Assembly (NCBI GenBank): GCA_017626055.1 | Contig: JAGAJM010000021.1 | Span: forward strand, 1 to 57,900 | Length of the DNA: 57,900 nt | Source of the DNA: a bacterium | Lineage (GTDB): Bacteria; Cyanobacteriota; Vampirovibrionia; Gastranaerophilales; Gastranaerophilaceae | Direction of reading: 5' to 3' | Part shown: positions 9,775-18,102 of the stretch, one piece after another | Numbering within the stretch: the stretch's first letter is position 1 | Layout: the number at the start of each line of letters is the position of its first letter | Translations under genes and position numbers: made by a program | The notes under the pieces: generated by a model | Told to the model about the DNA's origin: nothing | The model's database searches: none | What the model saw: only the letters and a program-made list of their open reading frames with translations

Positions 9775-10285
9775 TAGATTTTTCTAATAATTCCTTTTCT
9801 AACTGTTGTGCCAACGCTCTTGTATCACCTTTTAACTTAAAATATTCAGCAAATTTTGCAGTAGTTTTAATGTTGATACTTCTACCATTTTTGTCTTTAT
9901 GTTTTGATACCAATCCTTTTTCAACAAGCTCAGCCACATGTTCATACGCAGCAGATCGAAGTTTAACAAGTTCAGTTTGACGAATTGGACCTTTTAGTGC
10001 AATTACTAAAAGAGTTCTCAAAACAGCTGGCGATAAATCAACTGGACAAATTTTCTCCACAATGTCACTATAATCTTCTTTAACCTGAAGAATATAACCA
10101 TTTTCATCATCAATTTCTAAAGCACCATCTCGAGAAGCATAATCCATAATCAATTCTAGAATAGCTTCTTCTATTTGTTCGGGCTCAAGATCCAAATATA
10201 CTGCAATTTCTTCTAATGTTAATGCTTTTGCGGTAACAAACAACACCGCTTCAATTCTAGACTTAAGCTGTTGCATTTCTACCAC
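9767..10285 (-). CDS. scpB: segregation and condensation protein B
   Basis: Winged-helix kleisin-associated subunit of the SMC-ScpAB condensin, acting on chromosome organisation. The 172 residues show two winged-helix units; the segment DLSPAVLRTLLVIALKGPI is typical of ScpB (family motif ..LS.AALETLAIIAY..PI). The second codons MQQLK (start 10276) are an alternative to the start at 10285. It overlaps scpA by 23 bases upstream and the metzincin gene by 8 bases downstream. Confidence 0.92.
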   Translation of the reverse strand: MVEMQQLKSRIEAVLFVTAKALTLEEIAVYLDLEPEQIEEAILELIMDYASRDGALEIDDENGYILQVKEDYSDIVEKICPVDLSPAVLRTLLVIALKGPIRQTELVKLRSAAYEHVAELVEKGLVSKHKDKNGRSINIKTTAKFAEYFKLKGDTRALAQQLEKELLEKSNA

Positions 10286-11075
10286 CTTTTACTACATACA
10301 AATCAGAATAAAATTCTTCTTGTTCTAGTTCATAATCAGTATCACGACTCAAGAACAACAATGCTAAATAAGCACTAATTTTATCCATACCTAACATAGT
10401 TAATTCATTTAACTCAATTTTTTCAACAGTATTAAAAATTTGTTCTAAATTATCTTTTAATTTCAAAACAGACTCTTCGATATACTCTTCGTGAGCCATA
10501 GCTACAATTTCATCTGGAGTAAGTCTTGAATAGTTTCTAACATGTCTTTTTGCTCTTTCGTGAGCAGATTGCATAGACGCACGTTTTTCTAATTTTTCAT
10601 AGAATTCCAATTGTTTAATCAAGTCTTTCAATGTTACAACACGATTACGGTTCAATCGAATTGAAGTTCTTCTTTGTAATGCTTCATCAAAACTTACAAC
10701 ATTACTTGTTGGAATAAATTCTTGATCTTCTGGATACTCAACAATAAACCCATCTTCATCATAAATAACATCTTGTTCTGGTTCGTCTTGGAAATCTTCT
10801 AAAGATAAGCCTGCCAAAACATTAGATTGTAAACGACAAAGAATTGATGCAAATAACAATGTTCTACTTGCAACTCTTAAGTTTAATGATTTTAATTCAA
10901 TCATTCTTTGAAGATATTTTTCAGTAACATCTAGAATATCAATATGCCAAGGATCAATTTTACCTTGTTTTGCCATATCCACAAGAATACCGATACCATC
11001 GTTGGCATCAAATTCTCCAGGTTTGCCATATATTGAAGATTCTAAATCTTCCATATTTATTGGATTATTGTTCAT
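10263..11075 (-). CDS. scpA: segregation and condensation protein A (kleisin)
   Basis: Kleisin subunit that bridges SMC heads in condensin. The N-terminal part carries LVDMAKQGKIDPWHIDILDVTEKYL-type sequence (about residues 31-56), the typical ScpA SMC-neck binding segment, followed by an acidic central linker and a C-terminal winged helix that binds the SMC cap. At 270 residues its length is normal. It overlaps smc by 11 bases and scpB by 23 bases, so the three subunits are made from one transcript in the order of assembly. Confidence 0.94.
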   Translation of the reverse strand: MNNNPINMEDLESSIYGKPGEFDANDGIGILVDMAKQGKIDPWHIDILDVTEKYLQRMIELKSLNLRVASRTLLFASILCRLQSNVLAGLSLEDFQDEPEQDVIYDEDGFIVEYPEDQEFIPTSNVVSFDEALQRRTSIRLNRNRVVTLKDLIKQLEFYEKLEKRASMQSAHERAKRHVRNYSRLTPDEIVAMAHEEYIEESVLKLKDNLEQIFNTVEKIELNELTMLGMDKISAYLALLFLSRDTDYELEQEEFYSDLYVVKGGRNATA

Positions 11076-14000
11076 TATCGTCGTCTCTTAGTTTTACACC
11101 TGTAACTTTTGTTTTACCTTTTTCTTTTTGGGTAACACCAATTGTTCTATTAGCAGCCTCAATCATCGGTCTTCTGTGGCTTACTACCAAGAATTGAGTG
11201 TCTGATGATTGTTTTTTAACCATATCTGCAATTCTTTCAACATTCATTGTATCTAAACTTGCGTCAACCTCGTCAAGAGCATAGAACGGAGCAGGTAAGT
11301 ACCTTTGAATAGAGAACACTAACGCTAAAGCAGTTAGAGCCTTTTCGCCACCTGATAATGCTCCTAACTTGTTATTAGTAGTTTTATCTCTAGGTTTAGC
11401 TTCAATTGTCATACCCGCAGATAAAGGATCTTTTTCATTTTCAAGAATCAGTCTGCCTTCACCTTCTGATAATTGGTGATAAATATCTTTGAAGTTTTCA
11501 TTTATGGCAGTAAATGTTGTCATAAATGCTTCTTTTTTCTGTTGTTCAAAACCATTCATCTTGTCTAAGATTGATTGACGTTCAGTTGATAAAGTTTTGA
11601 TTTGGGTATCTAGTTCTTCTTTTCTTGCTGCTTTTTCTTCATAAGAAACAATCGCACGCATATTAACATCGCCCAATTCTTGCATTCTCTTATCAAGTCT
11701 TTGAATACGAGCGTTCAATTCGTCAATTGAAATTTGGACAGGCTCCAACTTCTCAACTTCAACCCCTGCATCTTGTAATAATTTAGAGGCTTCTTCTAGT
11801 TGAGGTTCTAATTCACGTCGTCTGGTTTTAAACGCTTCGATTTGCTCGTTAATTCTGTCTATTTCTGAAGATTTAACTGCACTATTTGTCTGCAAATCTA
11901 CCAAGCTATCATGAATTTCTTCTTTTTGTTTCACAAGCTCTCCGATTTTTGCATCAATTACTGCAATTTTATCAGATAGGGTATTTAATTGCTCCTCTAA
12001 CTGAACGATTTCTTCTCGATATGTAACTTTATCTTTTTCTAAAGATTCATTATTTTTCAAAGTATTTTTAATATCGTCTTCTTTTGAAACAATAAGCTGT
12101 TCGTTGAATTTAATAGTATTGTTATAACCATTAATTTCACTTGTAACACCCATAATACTATTATTTAAATGACGAATTTCATCTTCAATACCTTGAGTTT
12201 TTTCTTTCAATTCTTTCAAGTCTTTATCATTTAATAGCGCATCTAATTCAGCCAACTTATCTTGAGCTTGTTGAATTTCATCAGACAAATTAACTCTTTT
12301 TTCTTCAATTTTGTCTAGTTCTGCACTCAATTTTTCGATTTTTGGTTCATTTTCAGCAACAAATGTTTTCTTTGTTTCTAATAATGTTTGACTGTTTTCA
12401 AACTGAGATGCCATATTGTTTAATTCAATTTTTGCTTTTGAATATTCAGTTGAAGAAGATGAATAAGTAACTCTGATTTTATCTAATTTATCTTCTAATT
12501 CTTTTTTCAAAGCTACGGCATTTTCATATTTCTTTTGTAATTCATCTAATTTTGATTTTGCCGCTTCAAGTTCTTTATCATCGTTTTGACCAAAGCCAAA
12601 GATAGATTTTTTTACATAACCACCAGTAATTGCTGATGATTTTTCGTACAATTTACCATCAAGAGTAACCATACGATATTGTCCAATAAGTTTTTCAGCA
12701 GCTTCCGCATCTTCTACAACTAAAGTATCCCCTACTGCGTAGAAAAATGCATCTAAATACATATCATCAAAATCAACTAAGTTAATCGCAAAATCAATTA
12801 CACCTTTGCTATTTTTAGGTAATTGTAATTTTGACGGAGCTTTCTTGATTTTATTCAATGGAATGAATGTAGCTCGACCAGCACGAGATGAATTCAATAA
12901 TTCCATTGCGACATAAGCTGCGTGGGTATCATCTACAACGATGTGAGCCAATCTACCACCAAATGCAATATCCAAAGCTAGAGAATATTCTTCATCAACA
13001 GAACCCAGTTGCATCAACGGAGCATGAACACCTTCTAAATTAGCATTCATAACTGTTGTGATTGGAATACTTGAACCAGAAGATGATGCCGCTCTGCGTT
13101 GAGCTTCCATATCAGAGAATTTTCGATATGCAGCTCTAACATCATGGTCATATTGTTCCATTGCAGTCTTTGCATCGTCCAATTGTTGAATAGTTTTAAC
13201 TTGGATTTCTTTCAATTCATCCATTTCTTTTTTCAGGTTATCAACTTCCAACTCTTTTAATGATTTTGTATCGCCGAAATTAGCTTTAGCATTTTCGGCA
13301 TTTTCAATAAAGACTTTAGCTTCTTGAACTTCTTTTCTTAAAACTCTTAAATCATTTTCTTTCGGTAAAGAAGTTTTTAACAATTCATTATCTTTATCTT
13401 TTAAAGCATCTAAATTGCGAGAAACATCGTTACGTTCTTGAATATACTTGTCGGCAGTAGAACTCAAGCCAGAAATATCTGCTAATTTTTTAGATAACTC
13501 GTCTTTTTTATCCTTTAATTGAGTTTCTAAGATCCCAATTTTATCGTGAGCTAATTTGATATTCAAACGCTCATCTTCAATTTTCTTTTTGTAAGATTCA
13601 ATACCATTTTTTGCGTTTTCAATAGACTGCAAACCTTTTTGAATTTGAGTATCAGAATAATCAATAGCATTCTTCTTAGTTTGAATACGAGCAGATAAAT
13701 CACTTTGAGCATCTTTTAGTTTATTACGTTCGTCTTCGCCTTGCTCTTTTAATTTTGCATCTAATTCTTTATATTTTTCGTTTACAAGTCTGATTTTTTC
13801 ATCCAAATCTTTTTTGTTAGCCTGTTCTTCTTTTAATTTTTTGTTTGATTGAAGAATATTTTCGTGAGCTAATTCTAAGTTACGTCTTAAATCAAAGAAC
13901 TTAACAGTTCCCACTTGAGCTTCAAGACCAGATTTTTCTTCTTGTAACTTTTTGTATTTTAAAGCAACTTCACGTTCAGCCTTTAATTGCTCTAAAGTTT

Positions 14001-14580
14001 TTTCAACTTCAGAAAGGATTAAAAGTGCAGCCTCGACACGTTGTTCAACAGTTTTCAATTCCCCAGTTGCTTGGTCTATTCTTCTGTCAAAATCTGCAAC
14101 ACCTGCAATTTCGTCAATAATTCCACGACGGACTTTAGATGAACACATTACAATTGAGTTAACGTCACCTTGCATCATAACGTTGTAACTATTTGGGGTA
14201 ATATTATATTTTTCTAAAATTGTTCTAATATTTGTTAAAGTATCGATTTTATCATTTAGGTAGTATGTACTCGCAAACCCTTGGTTAGTTTTCTTAATTC
14301 TACGAGCAACAGAAAGTTCTTTATCTCCATCAACATCGCCAAACACAACCTTAACCATTGCTTCGTTTTTGTTGTTAAAAGTTGTGATAAAATCTGATAA
14401 ATTTTCAATACGCAAAGCACTACCAGTTCTAAGACCTAAGGCAAACATAACACTATCAATAATGTTACTTTTACCAGAACCATTTGGCCCAGACACAGTA
14501 GTAAACCCTTTTAACAAAGGTATTTCAGCTTTATTGGCAAATGATTTAAAGTTATCAATTTCTAGTTGTTTTATGTACAT
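11065..14580 (-). CDS. smc: chromosome segregation protein SMC
   Basis: Condensin ATPase that compacts and segregates chromosomes. I start at ATG 14578-14580 (MYIKQLEIDNFKSF, the usual SMC beginning) rather than an in-frame TTG at 14592. Walker A GPNGSGKSNIID lies near residue 32; long coiled coils flank a hinge at about residues 510-640 (GSVDEEYSLALDIAFGGRL and following); the C-terminal signature LGALSGGEKALTALAL and Walker B FYALDEVDASLD are near residues 1075-1115. At 1171 residues it is full length. It is the first gene of smc-scpA-scpB-metzincin. Confidence 0.97.
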   Translation of the reverse strand: MYIKQLEIDNFKSFANKAEIPLLKGFTTVSGPNGSGKSNIIDSVMFALGLRTGSALRIENLSDFITTFNNKNEAMVKVVFGDVDGDKELSVARRIKKTNQGFASTYYLNDKIDTLTNIRTILEKYNITPNSYNVMMQGDVNSIVMCSSKVRRGIIDEIAGVADFDRRIDQATGELKTVEQRVEAALLILSEVEKTLEQLKAEREVALKYKKLQEEKSGLEAQVGTVKFFDLRRNLELAHENILQSNKKLKEEQANKKDLDEKIRLVNEKYKELDAKLKEQGEDERNKLKDAQSDLSARIQTKKNAIDYSDTQIQKGLQSIENAKNGIESYKKKIEDERLNIKLAHDKIGILETQLKDKKDELSKKLADISGLSSTADKYIQERNDVSRNLDALKDKDNELLKTSLPKENDLRVLRKEVQEAKVFIENAENAKANFGDTKSLKELEVDNLKKEMDELKEIQVKTIQQLDDAKTAMEQYDHDVRAAYRKFSDMEAQRRAASSSGSSIPITTVMNANLEGVHAPLMQLGSVDEEYSLALDIAFGGRLAHIVVDDTHAAYVAMELLNSSRAGRATFIPLNKIKKAPSKLQLPKNSKGVIDFAINLVDFDDMYLDAFFYAVGDTLVVEDAEAAEKLIGQYRMVTLDGKLYEKSSAITGGYVKKSIFGFGQNDDKELEAAKSKLDELQKKYENAVALKKELEDKLDKIRVTYSSSSTEYSKAKIELNNMASQFENSQTLLETKKTFVAENEPKIEKLSAELDKIEEKRVNLSDEIQQAQDKLAELDALLNDKDLKELKEKTQGIEDEIRHLNNSIMGVTSEINGYNNTIKFNEQLIVSKEDDIKNTLKNNESLEKDKVTYREEIVQLEEQLNTLSDKIAVIDAKIGELVKQKEEIHDSLVDLQTNSAVKSSEIDRINEQIEAFKTRRRELEPQLEEASKLLQDAGVEVEKLEPVQISIDELNARIQRLDKRMQELGDVNMRAIVSYEEKAARKEELDTQIKTLSTERQSILDKMNGFEQQKKEAFMTTFTAINENFKDIYHQLSEGEGRLILENEKDPLSAGMTIEAKPRDKTTNNKLGALSGGEKALTALALVFSIQRYLPAPFYALDEVDASLDTMNVERIADMVKKQSSDTQFLVVSHRRPMIEAANRTIGVTQKEKGKTKVTGVKLRDDDNEQ

Positions 14581-14689
14581 AATTCTACCCAAGTGTAATG
14601 TATTAACCTATTATGACAGAGAAACAAAGGTCATGTCAAAAGTATTTAAGATTATTTACAATTGGGGTAACTTTTACACTAGAAATAAA

Positions 14690-15865
14690 TTAATTAGATT
14701 CCATTTCTTGATATTGCTTTGCAAATTGAGGATTAACTGCAAGCCATTTGAACGTTTGAGATTCAATTTCAGGAATATCAATTACAAATGTTCCGCCATA
14801 ACGACCTCTTGAAAATACCAAGAAACCCTCTTTTGCCAAATTATGAAATGCTTTTCTGATTGTGTTTGGACTCAAATCGAATTTTTTAGAAAGCTCCATA
14901 ATAGATGGTAATTTGTCACCAATTTCATATTCATCAGCAATCATACGTTTAATATGATTTTGAGTTTTTTCATAATGGTAGAATGCGGTATCTCTAGCTG
15001 GTGCAAAAATTGAAGTTTCTGGTTTTAAAGTTGAAATTTGTCCATTAGGCATTTTAATTACAGATGTACCATATCTTCCACGACGAGCAAGTAAAATTCC
15101 TCTATCAATCAAAATAGCTAAAGCATCGTGAACTGTTTTCAAGCTAGCTTTTAAATTCTTAGATAATTCACCATGAGCAGGCATCTTATCACCAATTTTT
15201 AGATTATTGTTAATATAGTCTTCCAAATCTTTAACAACCATATCAACTAGAGTTTCAGAGGATTGAGAAACTACACCAGTTTTAATATCAAAATCAAGTG
15301 TAATTATTGACCAACCACAATCACGAGCATTTTTAAATCTATGACATACAATATTTTGCGTTGCCAAAGTTTCTAAAGCTAATCTTGTGGTGTTAGCAGA
15401 AAAACCAATAATAGTAGCAACAGTGCTGGATGAAGGAAGTTGTGCTCCTACCTTAAATCCATCTGTCTTGATGTAACGTTTAATAGCTTCAACTGCCAAA
15501 TCTCTTTTTGAAGTAAGTTTTCTAACAGTAGATTCTGAATTATTATAATCTTTAATCATTGTTCCAATACATTGCTTAGATTCAACAAAACCTAAATCTT
15601 CAAGGTATCTAAACGCATTTTGCATAGTCCCAACACTTACCCCAAGAAGATAAGCAAATTCAGATTTTGACGGAATAATATTATTCACTTGAACTTTACC
15701 TAAGGCTAAATCTGACTTAATCCACTCAGAAAGCCATTTCCCAATAACAATAGATTTTGACTCATCACAATTTTTCAAATCTGGAAGCTCCACTGTTATA
15801 TCAGAAATTTTTATTTTAGTTAAATCTGATTTTTTAGGAAACATAAAGTTATCTTTTGAATTCAT
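14690..15865 (-). CDS. regulator made of four tandem GntR-like winged helices
   Basis: DNA-binding protein with no effector domain. Four successive GntR-type winged-helix units can be read at about residues 38-104, 122-190, 205-270 and 300-362. Each has the pattern helix-I-G-x-x-(L/M)-P-S/A, then an HTH such as LSPNTIRKAFHNLAKEGFL, then a glycine-rich wing (RGRYGGTFVI; RGRYGTSVI). Units 3 and 4 are most alike; unit 2 is most diverged. The usual FCD, UTRA or aminotransferase domain of GntR proteins is absent. I start at ATG 15863-15865, preceded by AGGT; the in-frame TTG at 15886 lacks a ribosome site. It is divergent from umuC across 133 bases and lies upstream of smc, so either could be a target; that is inference. 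Confidence 0.82.
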   Translation of the reverse strand: MNSKDNFMFPKKSDLTKIKISDITVELPDLKNCDESKSIVIGKWLSEWIKSDLALGKVQVNNIIPSKSEFAYLLGVSVGTMQNAFRYLEDLGFVESKQCIGTMIKDYNNSESTVRKLTSKRDLAVEAIKRYIKTDGFKVGAQLPSSSTVATIIGFSANTTRLALETLATQNIVCHRFKNARDCGWSIITLDFDIKTGVVSQSSETLVDMVVKDLEDYINNNLKIGDKMPAHGELSKNLKASLKTVHDALAILIDRGILLARRGRYGTSVIKMPNGQISTLKPETSIFAPARDTAFYHYEKTQNHIKRMIADEYEIGDKLPSIMELSKKFDLSPNTIRKAFHNLAKEGFLVFSRGRYGGTFVIDIPEIESQTFKWLAVNPQFAKQYQEMESN

Positions 15866-15963
15866 AATAATTTTACCTACTTTCAATTTTAATAATATAC
15901 TATGTGTAAAAAAACATCAAGAAATATTTTGCTAGTATTTTAACTTTTATTACAAGCAAGATA

Positions 15964-15992
15964 TTGACGAAATTAGCAAATAGACCGATACT
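15964..15992 (+). promoter_or_regulatory. umuC promoter giving a probable leaderless mRNA
   Basis: TTGACG (15964-15969), 17-base spacer, GATACT (15987-15992). The ATG follows 6 bases later, so transcription would start at or next to the start codon. No ribosome site is present before the ATG. Confidence 0.6.
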
Positions 15993-15998
15993 ATTTTT

Positions 15999-17204
15999 AT
16001 GGGGAATCAAAAAGTAATAGCGTTGGTAGATTGTGATTCATTTTTTGTATCTTGTGAACAAAAAAGAAATCCTGAGTTAAAAGGAAAACCTGTTTGTGTA
16101 TTATCAAATAATGATGGTTGTGTAATTTCACGCTCCCGTGAAGCTAAAAAAATGGGAGTAAGAATGGGTGAGCCTTATTTTATGTGCAAAAAAGAGCACC
16201 CAAAAGCAATCTACATCACAGCAGACCACGAGTATTACTCATTTGTTTCACATCAAGTAATGTCCGTATTAAAAGATTTTAGTCCACTTGTGCAAATATA
16301 TTCAGTTGATGAAGCATTTGTAGATTTAACTGGACTAACAAAATTATACAAACGCAACTACAAAAATTTAGCAATTTATCTAAGACAAAGAGTATTAGAA
16401 GAAGCAGATATTCCTGTTTCGATTGGAGTAAGCTCAACAAAAACATTAGCTAAATTAGCCTCAGATAAATCAAAACATATCACGGAAGGGGTTTATTTAA
16501 TTGGTAAAAGAAAAATCGAAAGAGAGCTAAAAAATACACGCATTGAAGAAATTTGGGGAATCGGAAGACGACTTAGCGTTGGACTAAAAAAACACGGTAT
16601 CATCACTGCACTTGAGCTTGTAAAAAAAGACGATAAATGGCTTGATAAAGAAATTGGAATTCACGGGATTGAAATGAAACACGAACTTTTGGGAGAAATG
16701 GTTTCAAAGGTCACAAATGCAGAAAAATTACCAAAATCTATTCAAAACACAAAAGCATTTGGTATCTTTACCTCCGATTTCAATTACATCAAAAACGAAT
16801 TAAACAAACATATTCACACTTCTTGCAGAAAACTTCGCTCATATAACACAAAATGTATGCAAATAGGAGTTATGTTACGAACAAAAGACTTCAGAGTTTT
16901 TTACACAAAAAAAGATTTGCTAACCCCTTTAGATTTTGAACTTGAAATTTCAAACATTGCAATAAAACTACTTGAAGAAATATATGATCCAAACATTTTA
17001 TACAGAAGTACTGGAGTAACCTTAGAAAAGATAGGTGAGCAAGGTTTTGAACAACTATCACTATATTCGGATAATACAGACATTGAGAAAAAAGCAAAAC
17101 TTGCACAATGCTTTGACAAACTTGAGTCGAAATTTGGCAAAAACATAATAAAAACTGGATTTTACACAAAAGGTAATAAAACTTCACAAACACAAAAAAA
17201 ATAG
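15999..17204 (+). CDS. umuC: Y-family DNA polymerase, UmuC type
   Basis: Error-prone translesion polymerase. The N-terminus ALVDCDSFFVSCEQKRNPEL carries the first catalytic aspartates; SVDEAFVDLTGL (residues 103-114) holds the second acidic pair; SIGVSSTKTLAKLASDKSK is typical of UmuC/DinB fingers-palm; a helix-hairpin-helix follows (IEEIWGIGRRL). At 401 residues it is shorter than the roughly 420 of E. coli UmuC. No umuD-like gene is adjacent. It uses a promoter with almost no leader. Divergent from the four-winged-helix regulator. I see no clear LexA box. Confidence 0.92.
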   Translation: MGNQKVIALVDCDSFFVSCEQKRNPELKGKPVCVLSNNDGCVISRSREAKKMGVRMGEPYFMCKKEHPKAIYITADHEYYSFVSHQVMSVLKDFSPLVQIYSVDEAFVDLTGLTKLYKRNYKNLAIYLRQRVLEEADIPVSIGVSSTKTLAKLASDKSKHITEGVYLIGKRKIERELKNTRIEEIWGIGRRLSVGLKKHGIITALELVKKDDKWLDKEIGIHGIEMKHELLGEMVSKVTNAEKLPKSIQNTKAFGIFTSDFNYIKNELNKHIHTSCRKLRSYNTKCMQIGVMLRTKDFRVFYTKKDLLTPLDFELEISNIAIKLLEEIYDPNILYRSTGVTLEKIGEQGFEQLSLYSDNTDIEKKAKLAQCFDKLESKFGKNIIKTGFYTKGNKTSQTQKK

Positions 17205-17263
17205 TAAATAAAAAATATTTAGAGGCGTTTATCAAATTATAGGTAGTAAATTAAGGAGGCAAA

Positions 17264-17710
17264 ATGTTTAGCAAAGACCATATTTTGGGTTTAAATAAAC
17301 CAATTGTAATTAATGAAACAGAAAACAGTACAACATTAAAAGTTTACGACAGTAGAAAAAAAGAATACGAAACAATAACTGTAAAACCACAAGAAGCAGA
17401 CTTGTTTATTCTAAACAGGGATAACAATATTTATAAAAACTCAAAAAAAGCTGATACAATAGGACTAATTTCAACTCTTGGAGGTTTTATACTTGGAGGT
17501 GTTCTTGGTCGCCAATATGGAAAAATGAAAGTTAAAAATATAACTAGTATTGTTGATGATTTTGCTAAGAAAAACTTTATCCAAAATAAACAAGTTACAG
17601 GTATATTGATTGGTACATTAACAGGAGTTGGTATTGATTTATTTACACCTAAACTAATCAATAGAGGAGATAAAAAATTCCAAAACGACTTTATTGATTC
17701 ACACAAGTAA
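17264..17710 (+). CDS. hypothetical membrane protein, 148 aa
   Basis: Not recognised. The first 65 residues are soluble and beta-like. Two glycine-rich hydrophobic segments follow: GLISTLGGFILGGVLG (about residues 67-82) and GILIGTLTGVGIDLF (about 114-128), with a basic stretch between. A strong AAGGAGG ribosome site precedes the ATG. It lies 60 bases after umuC and 60 bases before another two-segment protein. Topology suggests insertion in a membrane, possibly as a hairpin. Codon use is like its neighbours. Confidence 0.65.
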   Translation: MFSKDHILGLNKPIVINETENSTTLKVYDSRKKEYETITVKPQEADLFILNRDNNIYKNSKKADTIGLISTLGGFILGGVLGRQYGKMKVKNITSIVDDFAKKNFIQNKQVTGILIGTLTGVGIDLFTPKLINRGDKKFQNDFIDSHK

Positions 17711-17712
17711 TA

Positions 17713-17741
17713 TTGACTAACAAACAAATATTTTATAAAAT
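17713..17741 (+). promoter_or_regulatory. promoter before the 110-aa gene
   Basis: TTGACT (17713-17718), 17-base spacer, TAAAAT (17736-17741). A hairpin CCTCATA/TATGGGG lies in the short leader directly before the ATG at 17770. Confidence 0.5.
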
Positions 17742-17769
17742 AACCTCATAAATTTTATGGGGTTCACTT

Positions 17770-18102
17770 ATGAGAATATACAAAATTCAGAGTATAAGTT
17801 TTTCTGCAAACAATACTCAAGACAAAAAATCAGATTTTTTGTCAAAATTTCACGAAAACGCACGTAATCAAGCTGATATGACTGACACTGTTGTAGTACC
17901 AAGAACCATTTTCAAAGGTTATCTTGGATTCATGGCTGGAACAACATTAACCTCAATCGGAGCGTTACTAAAAAATCATCCAAGAACGTCTAAGACTCTA
18001 AATATTGCAGGTCTATTAACTTGTTTATACGGGACATACTCTTTTGTTAGACCTTTTATTATAAAAGATACTAAAGGTGTTGAAACTACAAAATCTGCTT
18101 AG
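17770..18102 (+). CDS. small membrane protein with N-terminal F-x-[GAS] motif, 110 aa
   Basis: Not recognised. The N-terminus MRIYKIQSISFSANN has SFSA at residues 10-13, the same short motif as six other proteins in this window. A charged helix (FLSKFHENARNQ) is followed by two hydrophobic segments at about residues 50-65 and 77-95. The phrase FHENARN resembles FHENTKHN in the protein at 21248. Its stop codon overlaps the stop of the convergent 792-residue gene by 4 bases. It has its own promoter. Confidence 0.65.
   Translation: MRIYKIQSISFSANNTQDKKSDFLSKFHENARNQADMTDTVVVPRTIFKGYLGFMAGTTLTSIGALLKNHPRTSKTLNIAGLLTCLYGTYSFVRPFIIKDTKGVETTKSA

Noticed and set aside
14581..14592. TTG start of SMC four codons upstream
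   Set aside because: SMC proteins begin at MYIKQLEI-type sequence and the ATG fits; no ribosome site favours TTG.
15866..15998. LexA box upstream of umuC
   Set aside because: No convincing inverted repeat resembling known LexA sites was found.
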